Shown one piece after another: positions 1-8,604 of a stretch of 64,000 bases of DNA. The notes under the pieces were generated by a model. That model was given only the letters and a program-made list of their open reading frames with translations, did not search any database and was not told the DNA's origin. The first letter of the stretch is position 1; each line of letters begins with the position of its first letter. Location: contig CAMYIE010000010.1 in the NCBI GenBank assembly GCA_947258405.1, forward strand, positions 1 to 64,000, given 5' to 3'. The translations under genes and the position numbers were made by a program. The DNA comes from an uncultured Eudoraea sp. (GTDB lineage Bacteria > Bacteroidota > Bacteroidia > Flavobacteriales > Flavobacteriaceae).

Positions 1-1
1 C

Positions 2-1021
2 ATGTATGAACCCAGGTCGTTTTTAGACAAAGTTTTCTTGGTCATTAAAGGATTGGGAATGGGTGCAGCCAACAAAGTCCCGGGTGTATCTGGTGGTATT
101 GTAGCCTTTGTGGCCGGGTTCTATGAAGAATTTATCTACTCCCTGCAAAAGATCAATTCCAAGGCCTTTAAACTCCTTTTTAACGGGCGTTTCAGGAGTT
201 TCTACCAATATATCAACGGACAGTTTCTCACGCTTCTGATCTTTGGGATGCTCGTCAGCTATTTTAGTGTTTCCAAGCTCCTGGATTATTTCCTGGAGAG
301 AAAGGAACTCTATGTCTGGGCAACCTTTTTTGGTATGATCATAGGTTCGATCTACTTTATCGCCAAGGATTACCAACATTGGAGTAAAAGGACCATCCCT
401 GTCGGAATTTTAGGATTGATCGTTGGGGTTTCCATCAGTTTTTTAAGCCCGGCGAGAGAGAATGACAATTTGTTGTTCATTTTTTTCTGCGGTATTATCA
501 GCGTCTCGGGAATGACCTTACCAGGTCTTTCAGGTTCATTTATTCTTATCCTCCTGGGCAACTATGTTTTACTGCTTGTGGACTCGGTCAATGCACTTTA
601 CGATACCTTTGCAGAGGTCCTTAAAGGAGATTTTAGTTTTGTCAAAAACGAAGTACGGATAAATACGCTGCTTATCCTGGCTACTTTTACGGCAGGATCG
701 GCAACCGGCCTTGTAACCCTGTCACATATCCTGGGTTATGTGCTCAAGCACTACAGGCATATTACCACGGCCATGATCATCGGATTCATCACTGGTTCAC
801 TCGGGGTTGTCTGGCCCTGGAAAAAAACGATTTTCATGACCGATGACAAGGGCCTTCCGTTGCTCGATTCAAATGGAACCCGAATTGTTAAGAATTTTCA
901 ACGGTACCTGCCTGAGGTGAATGATCCTGAGACCTGGTGGTCTGTGCTCTACATCTTACTGGGGATCGCCTTATTAATAGCATTGGAAATTTATGGTAAA
1001 AGCAGAAAAAAAGAAAATTAA
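2..1021 (+). CDS. DUF368 family polytopic membrane protein (polyprenyl-phosphate translocase-type)
   Basis: A 339-residue inner-membrane protein with about eight hydrophobic segments. It carries the two inverted-repeat signatures of the DUF368 family: PGVSGG at residues 27-32 and a second LPGLSGS near 172-178. Family knowledge: DUF368 members (PopT) recycle undecaprenyl phosphate across the membrane. The first ATG in the window is used, but it is the second base given, so an upstream start cannot be excluded. The gene end overlaps aroE by 29 bases, which suggests co-transcription. The assignment to the family is firm; the substrate is inferred. Confidence 0.85.
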   Translation: MYEPRSFLDKVFLVIKGLGMGAANKVPGVSGGIVAFVAGFYEEFIYSLQKINSKAFKLLFNGRFRSFYQYINGQFLTLLIFGMLVSYFSVSKLLDYFLERKELYVWATFFGMIIGSIYFIAKDYQHWSKRTIPVGILGLIVGVSISFLSPARENDNLLFIFFCGIISVSGMTLPGLSGSFILILLGNYVLLLVDSVNALYDTFAEVLKGDFSFVKNEVRINTLLILATFTAGSATGLVTLSHILGYVLKHYRHITTAMIIGFITGSLGVVWPWKKTIFMTDDKGLPLLDSNGTRIVKNFQRYLPEVNDPETWWSVLYILLGIALLIALEIYGKSRKKEN

Positions 1022-1754
1022 GTACGGTTTGGTTGGAAAGAATATTGCCTATTCATTTTCCCGCTCATATTTTACCAGCAAGTTCCGTAAAATGGGCCTG
1101 GAAGACCACGTCTACGAAAATTTCGATTTAAAAAATATCGAGGAATTCTCATTACTGCTAAATTCTCACGACGGTTTGTGTGGTCTGAATGTTACGACCC
1201 CTTATAAAGAAGTTATAATGCCTTTCTTGGATGAAATTGAGCCTAAGGCTTCAGAAATTGGTGCTATAAATACAATTCAATTCACTTCCCGGGGTTTAAT
1301 TGGGCATAATACCGATGTTTTTGGGTTTAAGGAGGCGATTTCCACAATGCTACAACCTCAGGATAAAAAGGCCTTGATCTTAGGCACGGGCGGTGCCTCA
1401 AAAGCCGTGGCATATGTTCTTGGCCAATTGGGTATAGAATACCGGTTTGTCAGCAGAACCCCAGGCCCTGACCAGCTAAATTATCGGGATCTGAAATCAG
1501 AACATATGGGGGCACATACACTTGTGGTCAACTGCACGCCACTGGGAACATCTCCTAACACAAATCAAAAACCACCCCTGCCCTACCATCTCCTTGGGGA
1601 AAGGCATTTCCTATTCGATTTGATCTACAATCCAGAAGAAACCCTTTTTTTGAAAGAAGGCCGGCAAAGGGGAGCAAGAGTACTTAATGGGCAATCGATG
1701 TTGGAACTCCAGGCTGAAAAAGCATGGGAGATCTGGAATATGCCCGACAGCTAG
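993..1754 (+). CDS. aroE: shikimate dehydrogenase AroE
   Basis: Reduces 3-dehydroshikimate to shikimate with NADPH in the chorismate pathway, in the cytoplasm. The 253-residue length fits the family. The substrate loop NVTTPYK is near residue 65 (the K is the usual catalytic lysine), the NADP Rossmann loop GTGGASKAV is near 130, and the C-terminal NGQSML motif is present. Translation probably starts at the ATG inside the 3' end of the DUF368 gene, so the two are likely coupled. A hypothetical alternative start further in would remove the first beta strand. Confidence 0.93.
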   Translation: MVKAEKKKIKYGLVGKNIAYSFSRSYFTSKFRKMGLEDHVYENFDLKNIEEFSLLLNSHDGLCGLNVTTPYKEVIMPFLDEIEPKASEIGAINTIQFTSRGLIGHNTDVFGFKEAISTMLQPQDKKALILGTGGASKAVAYVLGQLGIEYRFVSRTPGPDQLNYRDLKSEHMGAHTLVVNCTPLGTSPNTNQKPPLPYHLLGERHFLFDLIYNPEETLFLKEGRQRGARVLNGQSMLELQAEKAWEIWNMPDS

Positions 1755-1809
1755 GAAGATTATCAGAATTGCACCAATGGCCTGTATAGTCCCTTAAAAG
1801 ATGAATCAT

Positions 1810-1817
1810 TACCTTTG
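1810..1817 (+). promoter_or_regulatory. candidate -7 box TACCTTTG
   Basis: A perfect match to the Bacteroidota -7 consensus TAnnTTTG about 65 bases before the DUF349 gene. No clear TTG is seen at the -33 distance. A small hairpin (GTATCTT-AG-AAGATAC, 1836-1851) would lie in the 5' untranslated region. Confidence 0.35.
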
Positions 1818-1882
1818 TAGTTCGCAATCATGTTAGTATCTTAGAAGATACAACCCAGTTGTGACAGACAAACACTACGGTG

Positions 1883-3886
1883 ATGTTGGACGAGAAGAAC
1901 CAGAAACTACAGGATCCTGTAGAGGAAGAAAACTCAGCAACTACTGATAATAAGAAGGAATCAGAGAAAACCGCTGAAGCAGAGCCCCAAGAACAGGAAA
2001 AACCCTCAGGTGAAACTACGGTTGAGACCAAAGAGGGTGCTATGGCAGAGATTGAAAAATCGAATGCCGAAGATGCTGAAGACACGCATCATCCCAGAAG
2101 ACATCAAATTCCATTTCAAGATTATCATTCTATGCCACTGGAGAACCTTGTTGGGGAACTTCAGCGACTGGTAAAAAACGAGAAAGTCCAGGCGATTAAA
2201 AGACATGTGGATTCTATAAAACAAGAATTCGATCATAAGTTCCAGGATTTTATTGAGCAGAAGAAAGAGGAATATGTTAGCAAGGGGGGTAATGAGGCCG
2301 ATTTTAAATACAACTCTGTAACCAAGCGGCAGTTTAATGAGGTTTTTAATGAATATCGGGAAAAGAGAAATCACTACTATAAAAATCTTGAGAACACCCT
2401 TAAGGAAAACCTGGTCAATCGTTTAACTATCATTGAAGAGCTAAAAAGCCTCGTTAATGTTGAAGAAGACATCAACACCACTTACAAGAATTTTAAAGAA
2501 CTCCAGGAAAGATGGCGTAATGCTGGTCCTGTTCCCAGAAGCCAGTACAATGATGTTTGGCGTACCTATCACCACCATATAGAGATTTTCTACGATTTTC
2601 TCCACCTTAACCGGGAACTAAGGGATTTGGATTTTAAACACAATCTGGAAGAAAAAATAAAAATTGTTGAGCGTGCCGAAGCCCTGATCCAAAACGATAA
2701 TATCAACAAAGCATTCCGGGAACTACAGACCTTGCATAAGATCTGGAAAGAGGATATTGGCCCGGTAGATAAAGAGCATAGGGAAGCTATTTGGGAGCGC
2801 TTTAGCCAGGCCACCAAAGCTATGCATCAGCGCAGGCAGGAACATTTTAAAGAACAGGAAAAAGATTTTGAAAAAAACCTTGATGAGAAACTTGCGATTA
2901 TTCGCGAGATTCAAGAAGTAGCCGAAAATGCAGGCCAAAGTCACCGGGACATACAACGACAGATAAAACAGGTAGAAAGCCTTAGAGAAGCCTTTTTTAA
3001 GGCAGGGAGAGTACCCCATAAAGATAACGACAAAACCTGGGCTTCCTTTAAAGAAGCGGTTCGCTCCTTCAACCGCAGCAAAAACGCCTTTTACAAAAAC
3101 CTCAAAAAAATACAGCAGGATAATCTCGATAAAAAAAGGGCCTTGCTCAATCTGGCCATATCATTGAAGGACAGCGAAGACTTGGAAACCACAACGGCAG
3201 AGATGAAACGTATCCAGAGGGAATGGAAACAAATTGGCCATGTACCGAGAAAATTCTCTGACAAAATTTGGAATGAGTTCAAGGGAGCCTGTAATCAATA
3301 TTTTGATCGGCTCCATGCGACTAAAAACAAAGCGTTCTCTGCTGAGATGGCAAACTTTGAAGAAAAGAGCAAGGTTCTTGAAGAGATCAAGGCATTTCAG
3401 TTGACCGAAGGTAAAAAAGAAAAGGACCTGGAAACGATAAAAGGACTAATCGATCGTTGGAAATCTATTGGCAGAGTTCCTTTTAACAAAAAAAATATAA
3501 ACGGCAGGTTCAATAAGATCATCGATGCCATCCTGACCAAACTGAATGTGAACCAGCAGGAGTCGGAATTGCTCAAATATGGCAATAAGATTCAACGACT
3601 GGCCTCAACAGATGATGAATATGCGATCCGCAACGAACGTACCTTTATCCGCAGGAAGATCGATGAGACCAAGAATGCTATAAATCAGTTGGAAAATAAC
3701 TTGCAGTTCTTTTCTGAAAACTCAGAGAACAATCCACTGGTTCAGGAGGTCGTTAATAATATCAACAGGCAAAAAGAAACCCTGGAAACCTGGAAAACCA
3801 AGTTGAAAAAACTAAATATAATGCAGCACAGCTTGGAAAAAGAGGATACTGAAGAAGAAGAAGACGAGTCTCAGGAAGAAGAATAA
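1883..3886 (+). CDS. DUF349 domain-containing coiled-coil protein
   Basis: A cytoplasmic, highly charged, mostly helical protein of 667 residues. An acidic, low-complexity N-terminus (about residues 1-75, rich in E, T and K) is followed by several repeated DUF349 units of about 70-75 residues, each with a W-K-x-(I/A)-G-x-V-P or similar core (for example REWKQIGHVPRKF and DRWKSIGRVP). It ends in a glutamate run. The ATG at 1883 is chosen over the GTG one codon upstream. DUF349 proteins are universal in Bacteroidota but have no agreed function. It lies alone between aroE and the rny block. Confidence 0.85.
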   Translation: MLDEKNQKLQDPVEEENSATTDNKKESEKTAEAEPQEQEKPSGETTVETKEGAMAEIEKSNAEDAEDTHHPRRHQIPFQDYHSMPLENLVGELQRLVKNEKVQAIKRHVDSIKQEFDHKFQDFIEQKKEEYVSKGGNEADFKYNSVTKRQFNEVFNEYREKRNHYYKNLENTLKENLVNRLTIIEELKSLVNVEEDINTTYKNFKELQERWRNAGPVPRSQYNDVWRTYHHHIEIFYDFLHLNRELRDLDFKHNLEEKIKIVERAEALIQNDNINKAFRELQTLHKIWKEDIGPVDKEHREAIWERFSQATKAMHQRRQEHFKEQEKDFEKNLDEKLAIIREIQEVAENAGQSHRDIQRQIKQVESLREAFFKAGRVPHKDNDKTWASFKEAVRSFNRSKNAFYKNLKKIQQDNLDKKRALLNLAISLKDSEDLETTTAEMKRIQREWKQIGHVPRKFSDKIWNEFKGACNQYFDRLHATKNKAFSAEMANFEEKSKVLEEIKAFQLTEGKKEKDLETIKGLIDRWKSIGRVPFNKKNINGRFNKIIDAILTKLNVNQQESELLKYGNKIQRLASTDDEYAIRNERTFIRRKIDETKNAINQLENNLQFFSENSENNPLVQEVVNNINRQKETLETWKTKLKKLNIMQHSLEKEDTEEEEDESQEEE

Positions 3887-3965
3887 ACATCCTGCAGTAT
3901 ATTAATCAGAAACATTGCCCTTTCTCTAAAAATTAGTTTTAGTACAATAACTGAATGGTTTAACA

Positions 3966-4124
3966 ATGGGCCGCAAGAACATCGCTTCAGGATCTAGCTT
4001 CGAAAAAAGAATTGGTTTTGCCAGGGCAGTTCGATATGATAATCGTATACTGGTTTCGGGAACTGCACCCATCTCTTCAAACGGCGATACTATTTGGCGA
4101 CATTTACAGATCTGGTCTCCCTGA
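3966..4124 (+). pseudogene. truncated RidA/YjgF-family gene (N-terminal third only)
   Basis: A 52-codon frame not followed by the rest of any family domain. Its first ~43 residues look like the start of a RidA (enamine/imine deaminase, YjgF/Rid) protein: an initial RKNIASGSSFE, then IGFARAVR and VSGTAPIS, in the expected order and spacing. Intact family members have about 125-130 residues. Homology stops around position 4090, exactly where the antisense rny stop codon lies. The last codons are rny DNA read backwards, and the frame ends at TGA 4122-4124. I infer a deletion or rearrangement that joined a ridA-like 5' end to the rny 3' end. Confidence 0.72.
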
Positions 4125-5661
4125 TTACTGTGACTTTTACCTGTCCAGGATAAGTCATGTCTGTTTGAATTTTCTGTGATATCTCAAAGGAGAGCTGCGC
4201 TGCCTTTTCATCGCTTACTTTTTCACTTTCCACGATAACCCGTAACTCACGCCCTGCCTGTATAGCATAGGCCTTTTGGACACCTCCAAAAGCAAATGCG
4301 ATCTCTTCGAGATCCTTGAGTCGCTGAATATAAGAATCAAGTACCTGCCTCCGGGCTCCTGGTCTTGCTCCGCTGATGGCATCACAGACCTGAATAATTG
4401 GAGATATAAGCGACTTCATTTCCACTTCATCATGATGGGCGCCAATGGCATTACATACATCTGGTTTCTCACCGAATTTTTCGGCCCATTGCATCCCTAA
4501 AATAGCATGAGGAGTTTCCACTTCCGTCGCCGCATTGGGGACCTTGCCTATATCGTGCAATAAACCAGCACGTTTTGCCAGCTTGGGATTGACTCCCAGT
4601 TCAGCAGCCATAACTCCACAAAGTTTAGCCACTTCCCTGCTGTGTTGCAATAGATTCTGACCATAAGAAGAACGATATTTCATTCGTCCAACGGCTCTGA
4701 TCAACTCAGGATGCAAGCCATGGATACCCAGGTCGATTACTGTTCGTTTGCCCACTTCTACAATTTCCTGTTCTACCTGCTTTTCTGTTTTACGAACAAT
4801 CTCTTCAATTCTGGCGGGATGTATTCGTCCGTCTGTGACCAACTTATGGAGTGAAAGCCTGGCCACTTCCCTGCGTACAGAATCAAAACAGGAAAGAATA
4901 ATAGCTTCCGGTGTATCATCCACTATTATTTCCACTCCTGTAGCCGATTCAAGAGCACGGATATTTCTACCTTCTCTACCAATGATTCGGCCTTTTACAT
5001 CGTCTGAATCAAGGTTAAATACCGAAACACAGTTTTCTACTGCCTCCTCTGTCCCGATCCTCTGGATAGTATTGATAATAATTTTTTTTGCTTCCTGCTC
5101 TGCAGTGAGCTTGGTTTCCTCGAGGGTAGATTGTAAAAAGGCCATCGCATCGGTCTTGGCTGTCTCCTTCAGGGATTCAAGGAGCTGGCTTTTGGCATCT
5201 TCGGCCGAAAGCCCTGAAATAACCTCTAGTTGCTGGACCTGATTTTTATGTAGTTTTTCGAGCTCGGAATGTTTCTTTTCGTAAAAGTCGATCTTATGAT
5301 CTACCTGCCTGAGCTTTTGCTCCAATTGATCATTCAGCTTTTTATTCCTTGCGAGTTCATTACTTACCTGCGATTCCTTATCTCTGGCTCGTTTTTCGGC
5401 CTCCCCAATTTTTTTATCCTTGTTGATTATTACCTTTTCATGCTCTGCTTTAAGTTCAAGGAATTTTTCTTTGGCCTGAAATATTTTATCTTTCTTAATG
5501 CCTTCACCCTCAATTTTTGCATCTTTTAAAATTGACATGGCCTCTTTCTTGGCATTTCCAATGGTTTTGGATGCCTTTCCTTTCTCAAGAAATTTAGCGA
5601 TGATAAATCCTAGAAGTAGCCCCCCCAAACTGGCTAAAAGTATACCTGTAGTTAATTCCAT
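4090..5661 (-). CDS. rny: ribonuclease Y
   Basis: Membrane-anchored endoribonuclease that starts mRNA decay. The 523-residue protein has one N-terminal transmembrane segment (residues ~4-24), then a long coiled coil (~30-190). A KH domain follows with the [10 protein letters not shown] loop near residue 220, then an HD domain with the metal-binding pair in GLLHDIGK near 365 and AHHDEVE near 405. Length and order are standard for the family. Its 3' end overlaps the decayed RidA frame on the other strand. Upstream on the same strand come the 6S RNA and zapA. Confidence 0.95.
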   Translation of the reverse strand: MELTTGILLASLGGLLLGFIIAKFLEKGKASKTIGNAKKEAMSILKDAKIEGEGIKKDKIFQAKEKFLELKAEHEKVIINKDKKIGEAEKRARDKESQVSNELARNKKLNDQLEQKLRQVDHKIDFYEKKHSELEKLHKNQVQQLEVISGLSAEDAKSQLLESLKETAKTDAMAFLQSTLEETKLTAEQEAKKIIINTIQRIGTEEAVENCVSVFNLDSDDVKGRIIGREGRNIRALESATGVEIIVDDTPEAIILSCFDSVRREVARLSLHKLVTDGRIHPARIEEIVRKTEKQVEQEIVEVGKRTVIDLGIHGLHPELIRAVGRMKYRSSYGQNLLQHSREVAKLCGVMAAELGVNPKLAKRAGLLHDIGKVPNAATEVETPHAILGMQWAEKFGEKPDVCNAIGAHHDEVEMKSLISPIIQVCDAISGARPGARRQVLDSYIQRLKDLEEIAFAFGGVQKAYAIQAGRELRVIVESEKVSDEKAAQLSFEISQKIQTDMTYPGQVKVTVIRETRSVNVAK

Positions 5662-5797
5662 AGTTATAAATTATAAAGTTAAAGCCCGGTTCTTTCCCGG
5701 ACTTCTCGGCTACCTATAAGGGAAAGGACCATATTTTGATCTTAGACCAAAAGGCAGCATAGTACTCTTTAAGGCAAACTATCACTCTCAATGGGGT

Positions 5798-5964
5798 AAA
5801 AAAAAACCCACATTGATGGAAGTTTTGTACAAACTCCGATAAACAGGTTTAGGGCTAACAGATTGCTCAAGGATCCCTGACTAGAGGGCATGCTTTTACA
5901 ATCTAAACTCACCCTTTTTAAAGAATTAGTGTTGAGTTCGCCAAAAAGTAAATATCAATGTGGG
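5798..5964 (-). ncRNA. ssrS: 6S RNA (flavobacterial type)
   Basis: This 330-base gap between zapA and rny has no good ORF. On the minus strand an 11-base segment (5964-5954, cccacattgat) is perfectly complementary to 5817-5807, which is followed by nine T residues, so the RNA closes on itself and ends like an intrinsic terminator. Inside, cgaactc (5940-5934) pairs with gagtttg (5836-5830), then a large open bubble, then gtttag/ctaaac or agattg/caatct arms and a small terminal hairpin. A long rod with a central bubble of ~167 nt is the 6S RNA architecture, and location beside zapA matches the ssrS neighbourhood in other bacteria. Confidence 0.78.
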
Positions 5965-5991
5965 CAGTAATTTAATGCTATGTAAAAGAAC

Positions 5992-6288
5992 TTATTTTAT
6001 ACTCAGCTTGGAGTTAATCAATTGATCGAGAGACCTTAATCTCTCGGTCAATTCAATATTATCTTCAACCTTTTCAATGCCTTTTTGTTCTATTTTGGAC
6101 GCAAACTGCAAAGCACACATGGCTAAAACATCTTGCTTGTCGCGAACGGCATAGTTCTGTTCAAATTTTTTGGCGAGATGCTCTATATTCTTTGCAGCTT
6201 TGCGTAATCCTTCTTCCTGACCTGGATCGATGGTTAGTGGATAAACCCTATCTGCAATAGAAAGCTTTATTTTAAGCCTTTCCGCCAT
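5992..6288 (-). CDS. zapA: cell division protein ZapA
   Basis: A 98-residue cytoplasmic FtsZ-ring stabiliser. The sequence has the ZapA pattern: an N-terminal strand pair (KIKLSIADRVYPLTI), then E-x-x-L-R-K-A-A-K-x-I and a long C-terminal helix for tetramer coiled-coil formation. The gene follows the ZapB-like gene on the same strand with a 14-base gap, and the 6S RNA begins 28 bases after its stop. The zapA-6S order mirrors the ygfE-ssrS arrangement in proteobacteria. Confidence 0.9.
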   Translation of the reverse strand: MAERLKIKLSIADRVYPLTIDPGQEEGLRKAAKNIEHLAKKFEQNYAVRDKQDVLAMCALQFASKIEQKGIEKVEDNIELTERLRSLDQLINSKLSIK

Positions 6289-6302
6289 ATATTATATTTG
6301 AA

Positions 6303-6593
6303 CTATTCAGCGAGTTGAGCAATACAATGGTCTAACTCCCTGATCAAGGTATTTATTTTAAGCTTCGCTTCGGTTTTATTATTATCACTGCCCAGCATAC
6401 TATTTGCCAGTTTTAGGGATTCGTATTTCTCCTCCCATAAAAGAACCGAGTTTTTGGTGAGATCGCGATCGTTCTGAACCGTTTGAAGTTCTTCTTCCAG
6501 CCGTTGATTGGCAAGACTCAGCAACTCCAGCTTATGCAATAACTTGCTTACTTTGTTTTCCAAGGAATCGACAATCTCTCCCAATTCACTCAT
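6303..6593 (-). CDS. ZapB-like coiled-coil protein
   Basis: A small all-helical protein of 96 residues when started at the ATG at 6593 (MSELGEIVDSLE). An in-frame upstream ATG at 6629 would add 12 poorly predicted residues. Heptad-like leucines run through most of it (KLLHKLELLSLANQRLEEEL), with no membrane segment. It directly precedes zapA, so a division role as a ZapA partner is a reasonable inference, but sequence alone does not prove it. Confidence 0.72.
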   Translation of the reverse strand: MSELGEIVDSLENKVSKLLHKLELLSLANQRLEEELQTVQNDRDLTKNSVLLWEEKYESLKLANSMLGSDNNKTEAKLKINTLIRELDHCIAQLAE

Positions 6594-6908
6594 TTGCAAA
6601 TAATCATGCGTTACAGACAAAGTTAACACAGATCGGACGACTTAGCAACAGTTTTATGGATTATTATTGAAGTATCACTTTAAGTTCAATATTCCTGTTG
6701 ACTGCAATTAAACAGGGATGCTCCATAGGCTTCAATTGCTGATATCTGCTCTAGGGTTAAGAGCATTCTTTAAAGTAATTGACATAATTATTTGGTAATC
6801 CTAGTTATCGAAATTCTGGTAGTCTGTTTGCTAATAAAACATAATCGGTCTACCAGACTGTTTTACCGTTTCATTTCAATTATTTAATTTCGTACCAACC
6901 CATACGCT

Positions 6909-8600
6909 ATGAGAATATACCTAATTGGACTGCTGCTGCTTTTTATAAATACTTCGTGGAGCCAGGCAGAATACCCGACGGATACTTTCAGACCACCTTT
7001 AGACATCCCCCTTATCCTGGCAGGTACTTTTGGAGAATTACGGTCCAATCACTTCCATTCCGGTATCGATATCAAAACACAGCAGCGACAAGGTTTGCCG
7101 GTCTATGCCATCGCCGATGGTACGGTAACAAGGATAAAGGTCTCACTATGGGGTTATGGTAAAGCCCTGTATTTAGCACATCCAGATGGTCATACTTCGG
7201 TATATGCCCATCTTCAAAAATTCTCACCGGAAATCGAGGCTTATATCAAACGTATTCAGTATGAAAGAGAGTCCTATGAAATAGAAGTATTTCCCGATTT
7301 TGGAGAATTGAGCGTCAAAAAAGAGGATCTGATCGCCTATACGGGTAATACCGGAGGATCGTCGGGGCCTCATTTGCATTTCGAGATCAGAAATAGTATA
7401 TCTGAAAAACCCGTCAATCCCTTGCTGTATGGATTTGAAGTGCGCGATGCTACCAGCCCGATCCTGCAGGAACTCTATGTTTATCCGCTATCGGCACAGG
7501 CTCAGGTGAATCAGAGCCTGGAGAAGATCCAACTCAAATTTTACCGTCAATCTGACGGGACCTATCTTGCAGAAAAGGTGAGTGCTCTGGGCTCAGTAGG
7601 TTTTGGAGTAGTAACATACGACCGACAAGACCTTGCTGCCAATAAGAATGGCGTATTTTCAGTAAAACAGGTAGTGAATGGCAAAGTCTATTCCGAGTTC
7701 GATTTTGAGTCTTTTTCATTTAAGGAAACCCGTTATATCAATACCTTGATCGATTATGAACATTTTAGCAACTCCCGTAAAAGAATCCAGAGGTGTTTTA
7801 AAGTTAATGGCAATAAGCTAGCCATCTATAATCAATTATTCAACGATGGCAAGATCAGGGTAAACGAAGGCCTGAATTATAACGTGAGTATCGAAATCGC
7901 CGATTTACACGGCAATACTACAATACTCAACATTCCTGTAGAGGGTCGAAGACAGGAGATAACAAACAAGCCTATCAAGAAAACTACCGAACGACTCTTA
8001 GTAGCCAGTCGTCCAAATAATTATAAATTCGGAAATGCTTCAATTTATTTTCCCGCGAATACTTTTTACGAAGATTTTCATATCGATCTGAAAGAGCACT
8101 CCGATACTCTAAAAATCCATAACAACAGTGTCGCTGCCCACCGGAAGTTTACCGTAAGTTTCGATGTGAGCCGTTTTACCAAGGACGAGCGCTCCCGGAT
8201 GTTTATTGCAAGGCTAGACAAGAAATCAAGGCCAAACTATATGTCTACCTACAAGCGCGATTCGAATTTTTCAACCAAAACCAGGTCGCTTGGAACCTTT
8301 ACACTTGCGCGCGACACCACCGCCCCAAAAATCCGGGCTAAGAATTTTAAGAACAAGCAGTGGCTTACCAATTACAGGTACCTAAGTCTCCAAATTTCGG
8401 ATGATCTCAGTGGTGTTAATTCGTACGATGCCATGCTGAACGGAGAATGGGTCTTAATGGAATACGAGCCTAAAACCAGTACGCTAACCTACAATTTTGA
8501 TGACAAAATTCTGGACCGTAAGCAATGTGAGTTAAAAGTTACCGTTACCGATAATGTAGGGAATACCACTACTTTTGAGAGTAGCTTTTACAGAAATTGA
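6909..8600 (+). CDS. secreted M23 family metallopeptidase
   Basis: A 563-residue exported protein with a signal peptide (residues 1-19, ending SWSQ). The LytM/M23 zinc peptidase fold starts early: H50-x3-D54 in HFHSGID and the second zinc/catalytic motif HLHFEI near 155-160. The remaining ~400 residues are beta-rich Ig-like domains, including a segment on DDLSGVNSY. Family members cut peptidoglycan cross-links or act as scaffolds; all visible metal ligands are intact. The TonB receptor gene begins just after its stop. Confidence 0.88.
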   Translation: MRIYLIGLLLLFINTSWSQAEYPTDTFRPPLDIPLILAGTFGELRSNHFHSGIDIKTQQRQGLPVYAIADGTVTRIKVSLWGYGKALYLAHPDGHTSVYAHLQKFSPEIEAYIKRIQYERESYEIEVFPDFGELSVKKEDLIAYTGNTGGSSGPHLHFEIRNSISEKPVNPLLYGFEVRDATSPILQELYVYPLSAQAQVNQSLEKIQLKFYRQSDGTYLAEKVSALGSVGFGVVTYDRQDLAANKNGVFSVKQVVNGKVYSEFDFESFSFKETRYINTLIDYEHFSNSRKRIQRCFKVNGNKLAIYNQLFNDGKIRVNEGLNYNVSIEIADLHGNTTILNIPVEGRRQEITNKPIKKTTERLLVASRPNNYKFGNASIYFPANTFYEDFHIDLKEHSDTLKIHNNSVAAHRKFTVSFDVSRFTKDERSRMFIARLDKKSRPNYMSTYKRDSNFSTKTRSLGTFTLARDTTAPKIRAKNFKNKQWLTNYRYLSLQISDDLSGVNSYDAMLNGEWVLMEYEPKTSTLTYNFDDKILDRKQCELKVTVTDNVGNTTTFESSFYRN

Positions 8601-8604
8601 CCTT

